DNA of 64,000 nucleotides from positions 1 through 64,000 of the forward strand of contig JAUYRJ010000069.1 of assembly GCA_030696845.1 (NCBI GenBank), in the 5' to 3' direction. This DNA is from Polynucleobacter sp. (lineage in GTDB: Bacteria > Pseudomonadota > Gammaproteobacteria > Burkholderiales > Burkholderiaceae). Position 1 is the stretch's first letter, and every line of letters begins with the position of its first letter. Position numbers and translations under genes: made by a program. Below the pieces are notes generated by a model that saw nothing but the letters and a program-made list of their open reading frames with translations, was not told the origin of the DNA and did no database searches. Positions 57,251 through 64,000 of the stretch are shown piece after piece.

Positions 57251-57940
57251 GTGCACTCCCCGATTTCTGAATGGCCAAAAGCGCAGCAGCCCCGTGAAAA
57301 ATTACGCTCCAGCGGGGCTGAGACGCTCTCAGACGCTGAGCTGCTTGCAATCTTCCTGCGGGTCGGAGTCAAGGGAAAAACGGCTGTAACGCTCGCTCAG
57401 GATCTTCTAGGTACATTCGGTAGCCTACCCAGGCTGTTGAACTCCACCGCTGAAGAAATTACCCGTTGTCATGGCATGGGATTGTCGAAATGGGCTCAAA
57501 TTCAGGCGGCCTATGAGCTTGTCAAACGCAGTCTGGAACAAGAGTTGACGCATGACTCTGTATTTGGTTCTCCTGTGCAAATGCGCGAACTGATTCAGGC
57601 TCGGATCGGGCACCTTCCACATGAGGTCTTTCTCTGCCTTCACCTGGACGGCAACAATCGCCTTATCGAGTGCCAAGAGCTATTCAGGGGGTCTATTGCC
57701 CAAACGGCGATTTACCCAAGAGAGATCCTAAAAGAAGCGCTTTCACGTAATGCTAGCGCCCTGGTTGTTGCCCACAATCACCCTAGCGGCAACCCCACAC
57801 CCAGCAACAAAGATATTTTGCTAACGCGAGATCTGCAAGAAGCCGTTCAGTGGGTTGATATTTGCCTACTGGATCACTGCATTGTGAGCCAGAGCAAATT
57901 TTTCTCTTTTGCTGAGGCTGGCTATATGAATAAAAGTTAA
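57251..57940 (+). CDS. radC: RadC-family JAB-domain protein
   Basis: About 229 residues starting at the GTG at 57251 (SPISEWPKAQQPREKL follows), preceded by a run of G; the frame extends upstream but without family similarity. N-terminal helix-hairpin-helix-like region (ITRCHGMGLSKWAQIQ) and C-terminal JAMM metal site HNHPSGNPTPSNKD. Once thought a repair protein; true role uncertain. Confidence 0.93.
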   Translation: MHSPISEWPKAQQPREKLRSSGAETLSDAELLAIFLRVGVKGKTAVTLAQDLLGTFGSLPRLLNSTAEEITRCHGMGLSKWAQIQAAYELVKRSLEQELTHDSVFGSPVQMRELIQARIGHLPHEVFLCLHLDGNNRLIECQELFRGSIAQTAIYPREILKEALSRNASALVVAHNHPSGNPTPSNKDILLTRDLQEAVQWVDICLLDHCIVSQSKFFSFAEAGYMNKS

Positions 57941-58077
57941 AAATAAGAGTAAATACTAACTTACTGAAAAAATAGGGCTGTCTTTTAGGTGTTTATTTCC
58001 GAATAACAAAAAGAGGCTAGATCATTTTGCTGTTCGCCTGCTACAATCTTCTTTTTTCGCAATTAAGGAGTCGTGTC

Positions 58078-58311
58078 ATGGCAAAAGTTTGCCAAGTCAC
58101 TGGGAAAAAGCCGATGGTTGGCAATAATGTTTCCCATGCAAACAATAAAACGAAGCGTCGCTTTTTGCCTAATCTGCAAAATCGTCGGTTCTGGGTTGAA
58201 TCAGAAAATCGCTGGATCAGCCTGCGCTTAACCAACGCTGGATTGCGTGTGATTGATAAGAATGGCATTGATGCCGTGCTCGTTGATCTTCGTGCTCGCG
58301 GCCAAATCTAA
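58078..58311 (+). CDS. rpmB: 50S ribosomal protein L28
   Basis: A 77-residue basic protein ([20 protein letters not shown]) typical of L28. AAGGAG precedes the ATG by nine bases. First gene of rpmB-rpmG. Confidence 0.98.
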   Translation: MAKVCQVTGKKPMVGNNVSHANNKTKRRFLPNLQNRRFWVESENRWISLRLTNAGLRVIDKNGIDAVLVDLRARGQI

Positions 58312-58323
58312 AGGAATATCGAA

Positions 58324-58491
58324 ATGGCTAAAGGCGGCAGAGAGAAGATTAAGTTGGAGTCATCCGCTGGTACGGGTCACTTCTACACCACGACTAAAAA
58401 TAAGCGTACCAAGCCTGAGAAATTAGAGATCATGAAGTTCGATCCTACCGTTCGCAAGCACGTTGCATACAAAGAAACCAAGCTGAAGTAA
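58324..58491 (+). CDS. rpmG: 50S ribosomal protein L33
   Basis: A 55-residue protein ([19 protein letters not shown], ending YKETKLK) matching L33. It lacks the zinc-binding CxxC pairs, so it is the zinc-independent type. Twelve bases after rpmB; a terminator follows. Confidence 0.98.
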   Translation: MAKGGREKIKLESSAGTGHFYTTTKNKRTKPEKLEIMKFDPTVRKHVAYKETKLK

Positions 58492-58511
58492 TTTCACTTC
58501 CTTGATTCAAT

Positions 58512-58538
58512 AAAAAACCCGCTCTTAGCGGGTTTTTT
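58512..58538 (+). terminator. Rho-independent terminator after rpmG
   Basis: Arms AACCCGCT and AGCGGGTT around CTT, extended by A and T runs on either side, 20 bases after the rpmG stop. It may also serve the convergent desaturase gene. Confidence 0.92.
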
Positions 58539-58570
58539 ATTACCTAAGGAATCGTTAAGTCAGTAGAGCA

Positions 58571-59776
58571 CTACGCATAACGCCGTAAGCGAATCGAGAA
58601 GTCACGCAAATTCGATACGCCACTGTCTTCGGCGCGCTGACACCATGTCCGCAGCTGGCTTAACAACTGTTCTCCAGTGGCGTTAGAGCGACTCCAAAGG
58701 GCTTGTAGATCGCGTCGCATCTCAATCATTTTGCGTAGCTGCGCATTTTGCCCCATTAGCTCATCTAACTTTTGCAACTCTTCTGCGCTCATCTGCGCCT
58801 CATCCTTGCATAACCAACTCCGCGCATCATTTAAATGCGCGGCCAGCTCCTGCATATGCTGCACTTCACTAGTGAAGAATTTCTTTAAAGTGGCGCTGTA
58901 GCGCGCCATCACTTCATAACGGTTAGCAATAATAGCTTCTAAGGTGTCATGGTCGGCAGGACGCACTTCAGCCAGTATTGGCTTTGGCGGAACTTTTTTT
59001 ACCTTCGCTAAACCTACTGCACTCATCATCTGAATGTATAGCCAGCCGATATCGAATTCATACCATTTGTTGGATAACTTCGCGCTGGTGGCATAGGTAT
59101 GGTGATTGTTATGCAACTCCTCACCGCCAATTAAGATGCCCCAAGGAAAAATATTCCTAGAGGCGTCTTCGCAGTTGTAATTACGGTAACCCCAAAAGTG
59201 ACCAATCCCATTAATGACGCCCGCTGCCGTAATGGGTATCCACAGCATTTGCACTGCCCAAACGGTTGCGCCAATAGCGCCAAATAAGAACAAATCAATG
59301 ATCATCATGATCGCTACGCCCTGCCACGAGAACTTGGAATAAACGTTGCGCTCAACCCAATCGTCGGGCGTGCCATGACCAAACTTTTGCAAGGTCTCTG
59401 GATTGCCTGCTTCCATCTTGTAAAGTTCAGCGCCACGGGAGAGCACCGTATTAATACCCAGCACTTGTGGGCTATGGGGATCATCAACCGTCTCGCATTT
59501 GGCATGGTGTTTACGATGAACGGCAGCCCATTCTTTGGTGACCATACCGGTGGTTAACCACAGCCATAAACGGAAAAAATGGGATGCGATGGGGTGCAGG
59601 TCCAAAGCGCGATGCGCTTGGCAACGGTGTAAAAAAATGGTGACGCCTGCAATGGTAATGTGCGTGACCGCTAAGGTAAAAAGCACAATTTGCCACCACG
59701 ACCAATTCAGGTAGCCATTGGCCAACCAATGAATCAAGCCATCATGCAATGCGGTTAAGTCATAACTGGAGTTCAA
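58571..59776 (-). CDS. Acyl desaturase (DesA/stearoyl-CoA type)
   Basis: A 401-residue membrane di-iron desaturase with three His boxes: HRCQAHRAL, HRKHH and HNNHH. About four helices lie in the first 260 residues; a helical, charged C-terminal extension of about 120 residues follows. The start is a TTG at 59776 with GGGGAAG four bases upstream. It introduces a double bond in fatty acids. Confidence 0.93.
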   Translation of the reverse strand: MNSSYDLTALHDGLIHWLANGYLNWSWWQIVLFTLAVTHITIAGVTIFLHRCQAHRALDLHPIASHFFRLWLWLTTGMVTKEWAAVHRKHHAKCETVDDPHSPQVLGINTVLSRGAELYKMEAGNPETLQKFGHGTPDDWVERNVYSKFSWQGVAIMMIIDLFLFGAIGATVWAVQMLWIPITAAGVINGIGHFWGYRNYNCEDASRNIFPWGILIGGEELHNNHHTYATSAKLSNKWYEFDIGWLYIQMMSAVGLAKVKKVPPKPILAEVRPADHDTLEAIIANRYEVMARYSATLKKFFTSEVQHMQELAAHLNDARSWLCKDEAQMSAEELQKLDELMGQNAQLRKMIEMRRDLQALWSRSNATGEQLLSQLRTWCQRAEDSGVSNLRDFSIRLRRYA

Positions 59777-59811
59777 ACGCTTCCCCTTCAGGAATAGGTA
59801 ATACCCCTATT

Positions 59812-61287
59812 TTAAGCCTTTCGCCTGAAAATTGCCCCGAAGAAACCATCTGTTCCATGCAGGTGTGGCCATAACTGCCACCATGGATTGTCTAGGCTAG
59901 TGCCGATCGGCTGAGCCCCATCCAAGAAATGGCCTTTAAGGGCCTCGGCAGCCGGAATTAACTCGAACTCGGGGTGCTTTTCCAGAAATTGAGTCGCAAT
60001 ATCCTGATTTTCTTGGGGCAATAAGCTGCATGTGGCATAGACCAGGCGGCCGCCTGGCTTGAGCAGGCGACTGGCTGAAGCCAAAATGCTTGCTTGCTTT
60101 ACGTTGAGCTCCGCTACTGCCGCTGGCGTTTGTCGCCACTTGAGGTCGGGATTGCGACGCAAAGTACCAATGCCGCTGCAGGGGGCATCAACCAAGACGC
60201 GATCAATTTTGCCCGCCAAACGCTTCACCTTAGAATCGTTCTCACTATCAATCCAAACCGGATGGACATTAGAGAGGCCACTGCGTGCTTGACGGGGCTT
60301 GAGGTTGGCTAACCTGCGCTCCGAGGTATCAAAGGCGTATAGGCGCCCTGTGGATCGCATCAAAGCGCCCAGCGCCAAGGTCTTGCCACCAGCCCCGGCA
60401 CAAAAGTCGACCACCATCTCACCACGTTTTGGACCCAAGAGATGGCACAGCAACTGACTGCCTTCATCTTGCACCTCAAACAAGCCTTCTTTAAACCAGC
60501 TTGAGTTCTGCAGCGCAGGCTTGCCCATGATCCGAATACCGTCCGGAGAAAAAGGCGTTGGTACCGCTTGGTAGCGACCACCCAAAGCATTCATTTCTTC
60601 AAGCAGAGTGTCGCGATTGGCTTTGATTGTATTCACGCGCAGATCCAGCAATGCAGGGCGCATCAAGGCGATCGCTAACTCTTGCCGCTGATCCTCTCCT
60701 GGAAAGGTGCCAAAGGCATTCCAGAGCCACTCTGGCAAGTTATTGCGCACCATCGGCGCCAAGGTATTGCGATCGAGCTCGGAGTAGCGTTTAAGCCAGT
60801 CGTATTCCGATGGCTGAATGACGTGCGCCAAATCGGCCAGCGCGCTCTCAGGGCGGTTAGCAGAGCCCAGACCCCCTTCGGATAAAGCCGACATCATGCC
60901 CAGCAAGGCAAGGCGCCTAGCTTGGGTTCCGGTACCACTAGCGGCAAATTGCGACATCTCATTTTTGCGGCGCAAGATGGCAAAGGCGCTCTCCGCAATT
61001 AATGCGCGATCGCGATTACCGAGCTGAGGCTCGGCCCGAAAATACCGGCTCACCACCCGATCGGACGGCTGATCAAAGCTCAATAGCTCCGGAAGCAAGC
61101 GCTCCAAATGGGCAGCATGTTGCGGCAAGGCTTTAGCATGGGAGAAATTCTTTTGACCGCTTACCGGGGCAATCTCCGGCCCCCGTCGCTGGGGACGACT
61201 TTGCGTCCGTGCGCCAGAGGATGGGGAGCGATCGGAGGCTCGGCTACGGGTCGGCTTTGCGCCGCGCTCGGGTCTGGCCTTACTCAT
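59812..61287 (-). CDS. 16S rRNA m5C methyltransferase, RsmB-like
   Basis: A 491-residue NOL1/NOP2/Sun-family enzyme: SAM motif VDFCAGAGGKTLAL, catalytic Cys regions DAPCSGIGTLRRNPDLKW and ATCSLLPQEN. The N-terminal RNA-binding part is preceded by a basic, Arg/Ser-rich tail of about 45 residues. Likely target C967 of 16S rRNA. Its start overlaps the purN stop by eight bases. Confidence 0.88.
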   Translation of the reverse strand: MSKARPERGAKPTRSRASDRSPSSGARTQSRPQRRGPEIAPVSGQKNFSHAKALPQHAAHLERLLPELLSFDQPSDRVVSRYFRAEPQLGNRDRALIAESAFAILRRKNEMSQFAASGTGTQARRLALLGMMSALSEGGLGSANRPESALADLAHVIQPSEYDWLKRYSELDRNTLAPMVRNNLPEWLWNAFGTFPGEDQRQELAIALMRPALLDLRVNTIKANRDTLLEEMNALGGRYQAVPTPFSPDGIRIMGKPALQNSSWFKEGLFEVQDEGSQLLCHLLGPKRGEMVVDFCAGAGGKTLALGALMRSTGRLYAFDTSERRLANLKPRQARSGLSNVHPVWIDSENDSKVKRLAGKIDRVLVDAPCSGIGTLRRNPDLKWRQTPAAVAELNVKQASILASASRLLKPGGRLVYATCSLLPQENQDIATQFLEKHPEFELIPAAEALKGHFLDGAQPIGTSLDNPWWQLWPHLHGTDGFFGAIFRRKA

Positions 61288-61912
61288 GGATAAACAACTG
61301 CGACTCTGGGGGCTGCACCTTCACTTGATTTCCTTCTACTCGCAATCGACCGTCAAGAAAGCATTTTACGGCCCACGGATACATTTGATGCTCCATTTGC
61401 AAAACCCGCGCTGCTAATCGCTCTGCGGAGTCGTCTGGAAGCACGGGCACTATGGCCTGGCAGATAATCGGCCCCTCGTCCACACCCTCGCTAACAAAGT
61501 GCACCGTAGCGCCATGCGCCTTCACGCCAGCCGCTAAAGCACGCTCATGGGTATGTAATCCCGGAAAGCTGGGCAGGAGCGAGGGGTGTATGTTGATTAG
61601 CCTTCCAGCGTAGTGCCGAATAAATTCAGGGGTCAAAATGCGCATAAAGCCCGCTAAAACTACTAAATCCGGCTTTAGGGCGTCGATTTGCTGCATCAGG
61701 GCTTGATCAAAGGCTAGGCGATCCGAATAGGCTTTGTGATCGAGGGCAAGGGCATGAATGCCTTCTGAACGAGCAAAGTCAAGGCCCTTAGCCTCTGGGC
61801 GATTGGCGATGACCCCACTAAAGTGAACCGACCACTGCTCTTTTTGGGCTGTTTTGACGATGGCTTCAAAGTTTGATCCACGCCCCGAGATTAAGGTAAC
61901 GATTGAGTGCAT
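61280..61912 (-). CDS. purN: Phosphoribosylglycinamide formyltransferase
   Basis: About 210 residues from MHSIVTLISGRGSNFEAI at 61912; the frame opens further upstream. Formyl-folate site with NIHPSLLPSFPG (catalytic Asn and His) and DEGPII (catalytic Asp). Third step of purine synthesis. Divergent from ribF with a 38-base gap. Confidence 0.96.
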   Translation of the reverse strand: MHSIVTLISGRGSNFEAIVKTAQKEQWSVHFSGVIANRPEAKGLDFARSEGIHALALDHKAYSDRLAFDQALMQQIDALKPDLVVLAGFMRILTPEFIRHYAGRLINIHPSLLPSFPGLHTHERALAAGVKAHGATVHFVSEGVDEGPIICQAIVPVLPDDSAERLAARVLQMEHQMYPWAVKCFLDGRLRVEGNQVKVQPPESQLFIHE

Positions 61913-61950
61913 GCCCACAATATAATTCAAGGCTACCCTGAAAGCGACTA

Positions 61951-62901
61951 GTGAACGTATTCCGAGGCTCCGCCCAACTTCGCGCTGCACCCCCTTGTGC
62001 CCTCACCATCGGTAATTTTGATGGCGTGCACCGGGGTCATCGCGCCCTGCTGGAGGCCTTGACCGCTGGAGCGCAAGCAAGGGGACTCGCATCCTGCGTG
62101 ATGACCTTTGAGCCGCATCCGAAAGAATTCTTTACACCTACCTTAGCGCCACCACGCATTTTGAACTTGCGCGATAAATTAGCCGCCTTTGCCGAGATTG
62201 GTATCAATCAGGTAGTGATCGAACGCTTTAATACAGCCTATGCGCAACTGACTCCGGAGCAGTTTGTTGCCGAAGTATTGATCAAGCGCCTCCATACCAA
62301 ATGGATTTTGATTGGCGATGACTTTTGCTATGGCGCCAAGCGCGCAGGCAACTTTGCCAGCCTCAAACGTGCCGGCGAAGAGTTTGGCTTTGAGGTGTCC
62401 AACATTAATACCGTATTGGAAAACCAAGAGCGCATCTCCAGCTCGGCACTACGAAACGCTTTAGCGCAAGGCGATATGGTTAAAGCTGAATTACTCCTAG
62501 GTCGTCCTTACGCGATTTCTGGTCATGTCATTTACGGCCGCCAACTCGGTAGAACGCTCGGCTTTCCAACCCTCAACATTGCCGTCGCGAACCACCTGCA
62601 GGAGCGCAAGCCTGCTATGACCGGCATCTTTACCGTCTTGGTTCATGGCCTTGGCGACAAGCCATTACCCGGCGTTGCGAGCCTAGGTGTGCGGCCCACA
62701 GTAGAAGATGCGGGTCGCGTTCTACTCGAAGTCCATGTGTTTGATTTCAACGCCCAAGTGTATGGCCGCATTATTCGCGTTGAACTCTTAGAAAAAATTC
62801 GTGACGAGGCGAAATACCCTGATCTCGATACCTTGCAGTCCGCTATTCAACACGATGCCCAATATGCTCGTGATTATTTCCAGAAAAAAGTCCATGTCTG
62901 A
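61951..62901 (+). CDS. ribF: Riboflavin kinase/FMN adenylyltransferase
   Basis: A 316-residue bifunctional enzyme, GTG start. N-terminal adenylyltransferase [10 protein letters not shown] and [11 protein letters not shown]-terminal kinase [12 protein letters not shown]. It makes FMN and FAD. The stop overlaps ileS by eight bases. Confidence 0.96.
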   Translation: MNVFRGSAQLRAAPPCALTIGNFDGVHRGHRALLEALTAGAQARGLASCVMTFEPHPKEFFTPTLAPPRILNLRDKLAAFAEIGINQVVIERFNTAYAQLTPEQFVAEVLIKRLHTKWILIGDDFCYGAKRAGNFASLKRAGEEFGFEVSNINTVLENQERISSSALRNALAQGDMVKAELLLGRPYAISGHVIYGRQLGRTLGFPTLNIAVANHLQERKPAMTGIFTVLVHGLGDKPLPGVASLGVRPTVEDAGRVLLEVHVFDFNAQVYGRIIRVELLEKIRDEAKYPDLDTLQSAIQHDAQYARDYFQKKVHV

Positions 62902-64000
62902 TAAACCCAACTCTTATCCCGTCAATCTATTAGAGACCGCCTTTCCGATGCGCGGCGATTTACCCAAACGCGAGCCGCAATGGGTGGCGCAGTGGCAAAA
63001 AAATAAAGTCTACGAAGCGATTCGGGCAGCCCATGCTGGACAGCCCAAGTTCATCTTGCACGATGGCCCCCCTTATGCAAACGGCGACATTCACATTGGA
63101 CACGCGGTTAATAAAATCCTAAAGGATATGATTGTCAAATCGCGCTGGCTCATGGGCTTTGATGCCGCCTATGTTCCCGGTTGGGATTGCCATGGTATGC
63201 CGATCGAAATCCAAATCGAAAAGGAGTTTGGCAAAAACCTGCCAACCGCCGAAGTGCAAGCAAAAGCGCGCGCTTATGCCAAGGTGCAGGTCGATAAGCA
63301 AAAGAAAGACTTCGAGCGCTTAGGCGTGTTGGGTGATTGGAACAATCCTTACCTCACCATGAACTTCCGCAATGAAGCGGATGAGATTCGTGCGCTTGGC
63401 GCGATTTGGGAAAAGGGCTATGTGTTTCGTGGTCTCAAACCCGTTAACTGGTGTTTCGATTGCGGCTCCGCTCTTGCTGAAGCCGAAGTCGAGTACCAAG
63501 ATAAGACTGACCCCGCAGTCGATGTGGGATTTCCGTTTGACGATGCCCAGCGCGCCAATCTAGCTAAGGCATTTGGTGTTGCCACCTTGCCCAGTAAAAA
63601 AGGCATGGTCGTGATCTGGACCACTACTCCTTGGACGCTACCCGCCAATCAGGCGCTCAATGTCCACCCCGAGCTCGAATACGCTCTGGTTGAAACCGAC
63701 GAAACCTTACTTATTTTGGCTAAAGATCGCGTTGAAACCTGCTTAGAAGAGTATGGCCTCGAAGGCAAGGTGATCGCCACCTGCACCGGACAGCAATTGG
63801 CCGGGACCTCCTTTTGGCATCCGCTGGCTTCGCTGGATGAGGGTTACCGTCGTTTATCACCCATCTATCCTGCCGAGTACGTCACCCTAGACACCGGTAC
63901 AGGACTCGTTCACTGCTCACCAGCCTATGGTGAGGAGGACTTTAAGTCGTGTAAAGCCAATGGCTTAGTCGATAAAGATATTCTGAACCCAGTAATGGGT
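62894..64000 (+). CDS. ileS: Isoleucyl-tRNA synthetase, N-terminal part (cut by window end)
   Basis: 369 codons from the ATG at 62894, still open at the last base. HIGH motif in [15 protein letters not shown], then the editing-domain opening [14 protein letters not shown] and [13 protein letters not shown]. The KMSKS and anticodon domains lie outside the window. The ribF-ileS order is conserved in Proteobacteria. Confidence 0.98.
   Translation, partial: MSDKPNSYPVNLLETAFPMRGDLPKREPQWVAQWQKNKVYEAIRAAHAGQPKFILHDGPPYANGDIHIGHAVNKILKDMIVKSRWLMGFDAAYVPGWDCHGMPIEIQIEKEFGKNLPTAEVQAKARAYAKVQVDKQKKDFERLGVLGDWNNPYLTMNFRNEADEIRALGAIWEKGYVFRGLKPVNWCFDCGSALAEAEVEYQDKTDPAVDVGFPFDDAQRANLAKAFGVATLPSKKGMVVIWTTTPWTLPANQALNVHPELEYALVETDETLLILAKDRVETCLEEYGLEGKVIATCTGQQLAGTSFWHPLASLDEGYRRLSPIYPAEYVTLDTGTGLVHCSPAYGEEDFKSCKANGLVDKDILNPVMG

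Overview
The window looks like a betaproteobacterial chromosome of the Burkholderiaceae, most like a small-genome freshwater Polynucleobacter. Reasons: moderate G+C, dense convergent and divergent operons, a BPSS1780-family membrane protein, a DUF2782 protein, an orphan tctBA pair, and an rpsU/yqeY/dnaG/rpoD block followed by a CAT-anticodon tRNA. This is inferred from gene content and order as I recall them; no search was run.

Layout. 1-5.6 kb: the end of a sensor kinase gene, its FixJ/TodT-type response regulator, and on the minus strand a pqiA-pqiA-pqiB-pqiC lipid-transport operon with a small channel-like membrane gene. 5.7-16.3 kb: an AT-rich accessory region with secreted and outer-membrane proteins, three choloylglycine-hydrolase-type Ntn hydrolases, a beta-lactamase-fold hydrolase, marC, a glyoxalase and a decayed second marC copy. 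Five copies of a palindrome (arms ATTAGCY/RGCTAAT, 4-bp spacer) lie in front of genes in this region only. They look like operators of one regulon, and the regulator at 903-1547 is the obvious candidate reader. 16.7-19.7 kb: a G+C-richer two-gene cassette (alpha/beta hydrolase and AAA+ ATPase) lying between an intact tRNA-Ile2(CAU) gene and a displaced copy of that tRNA's 3' exon. The 3' half of a group I intron of the Azoarcus tRNA-Ile type is still attached to the displaced exon.

19.7-64 kb: housekeeping core. The macromolecular-synthesis block (rpoD with a very long Lys/Ala/Pro-rich N-terminus, dnaG, yqeY, rpsU); tsaD; isoprenoid and pterin genes (xseB, ispA, dxs, folE2); a Rieske oxygenase and sseA; a ZIP transporter, dienelactone hydrolase and polA; thrB; uvrD; valS; galU; a TusA-like protein; alaS; tctBA; glnS; a flavin/2Fe-2S reductase; argD-like; ispH, fkpB, radC; rpmB-rpmG; a desaturase; rsmB, purN, ribF; and the first part of ileS, cut by the window end.

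The parts most worth attention are the intron and tRNA remnant with its cassette (16.68-19.72 kb) and the palindrome regulon (6.5-16.3 kb). Start codons were chosen from Shine-Dalgarno spacing and family-typical N-termini; several genes appear to use TTG.
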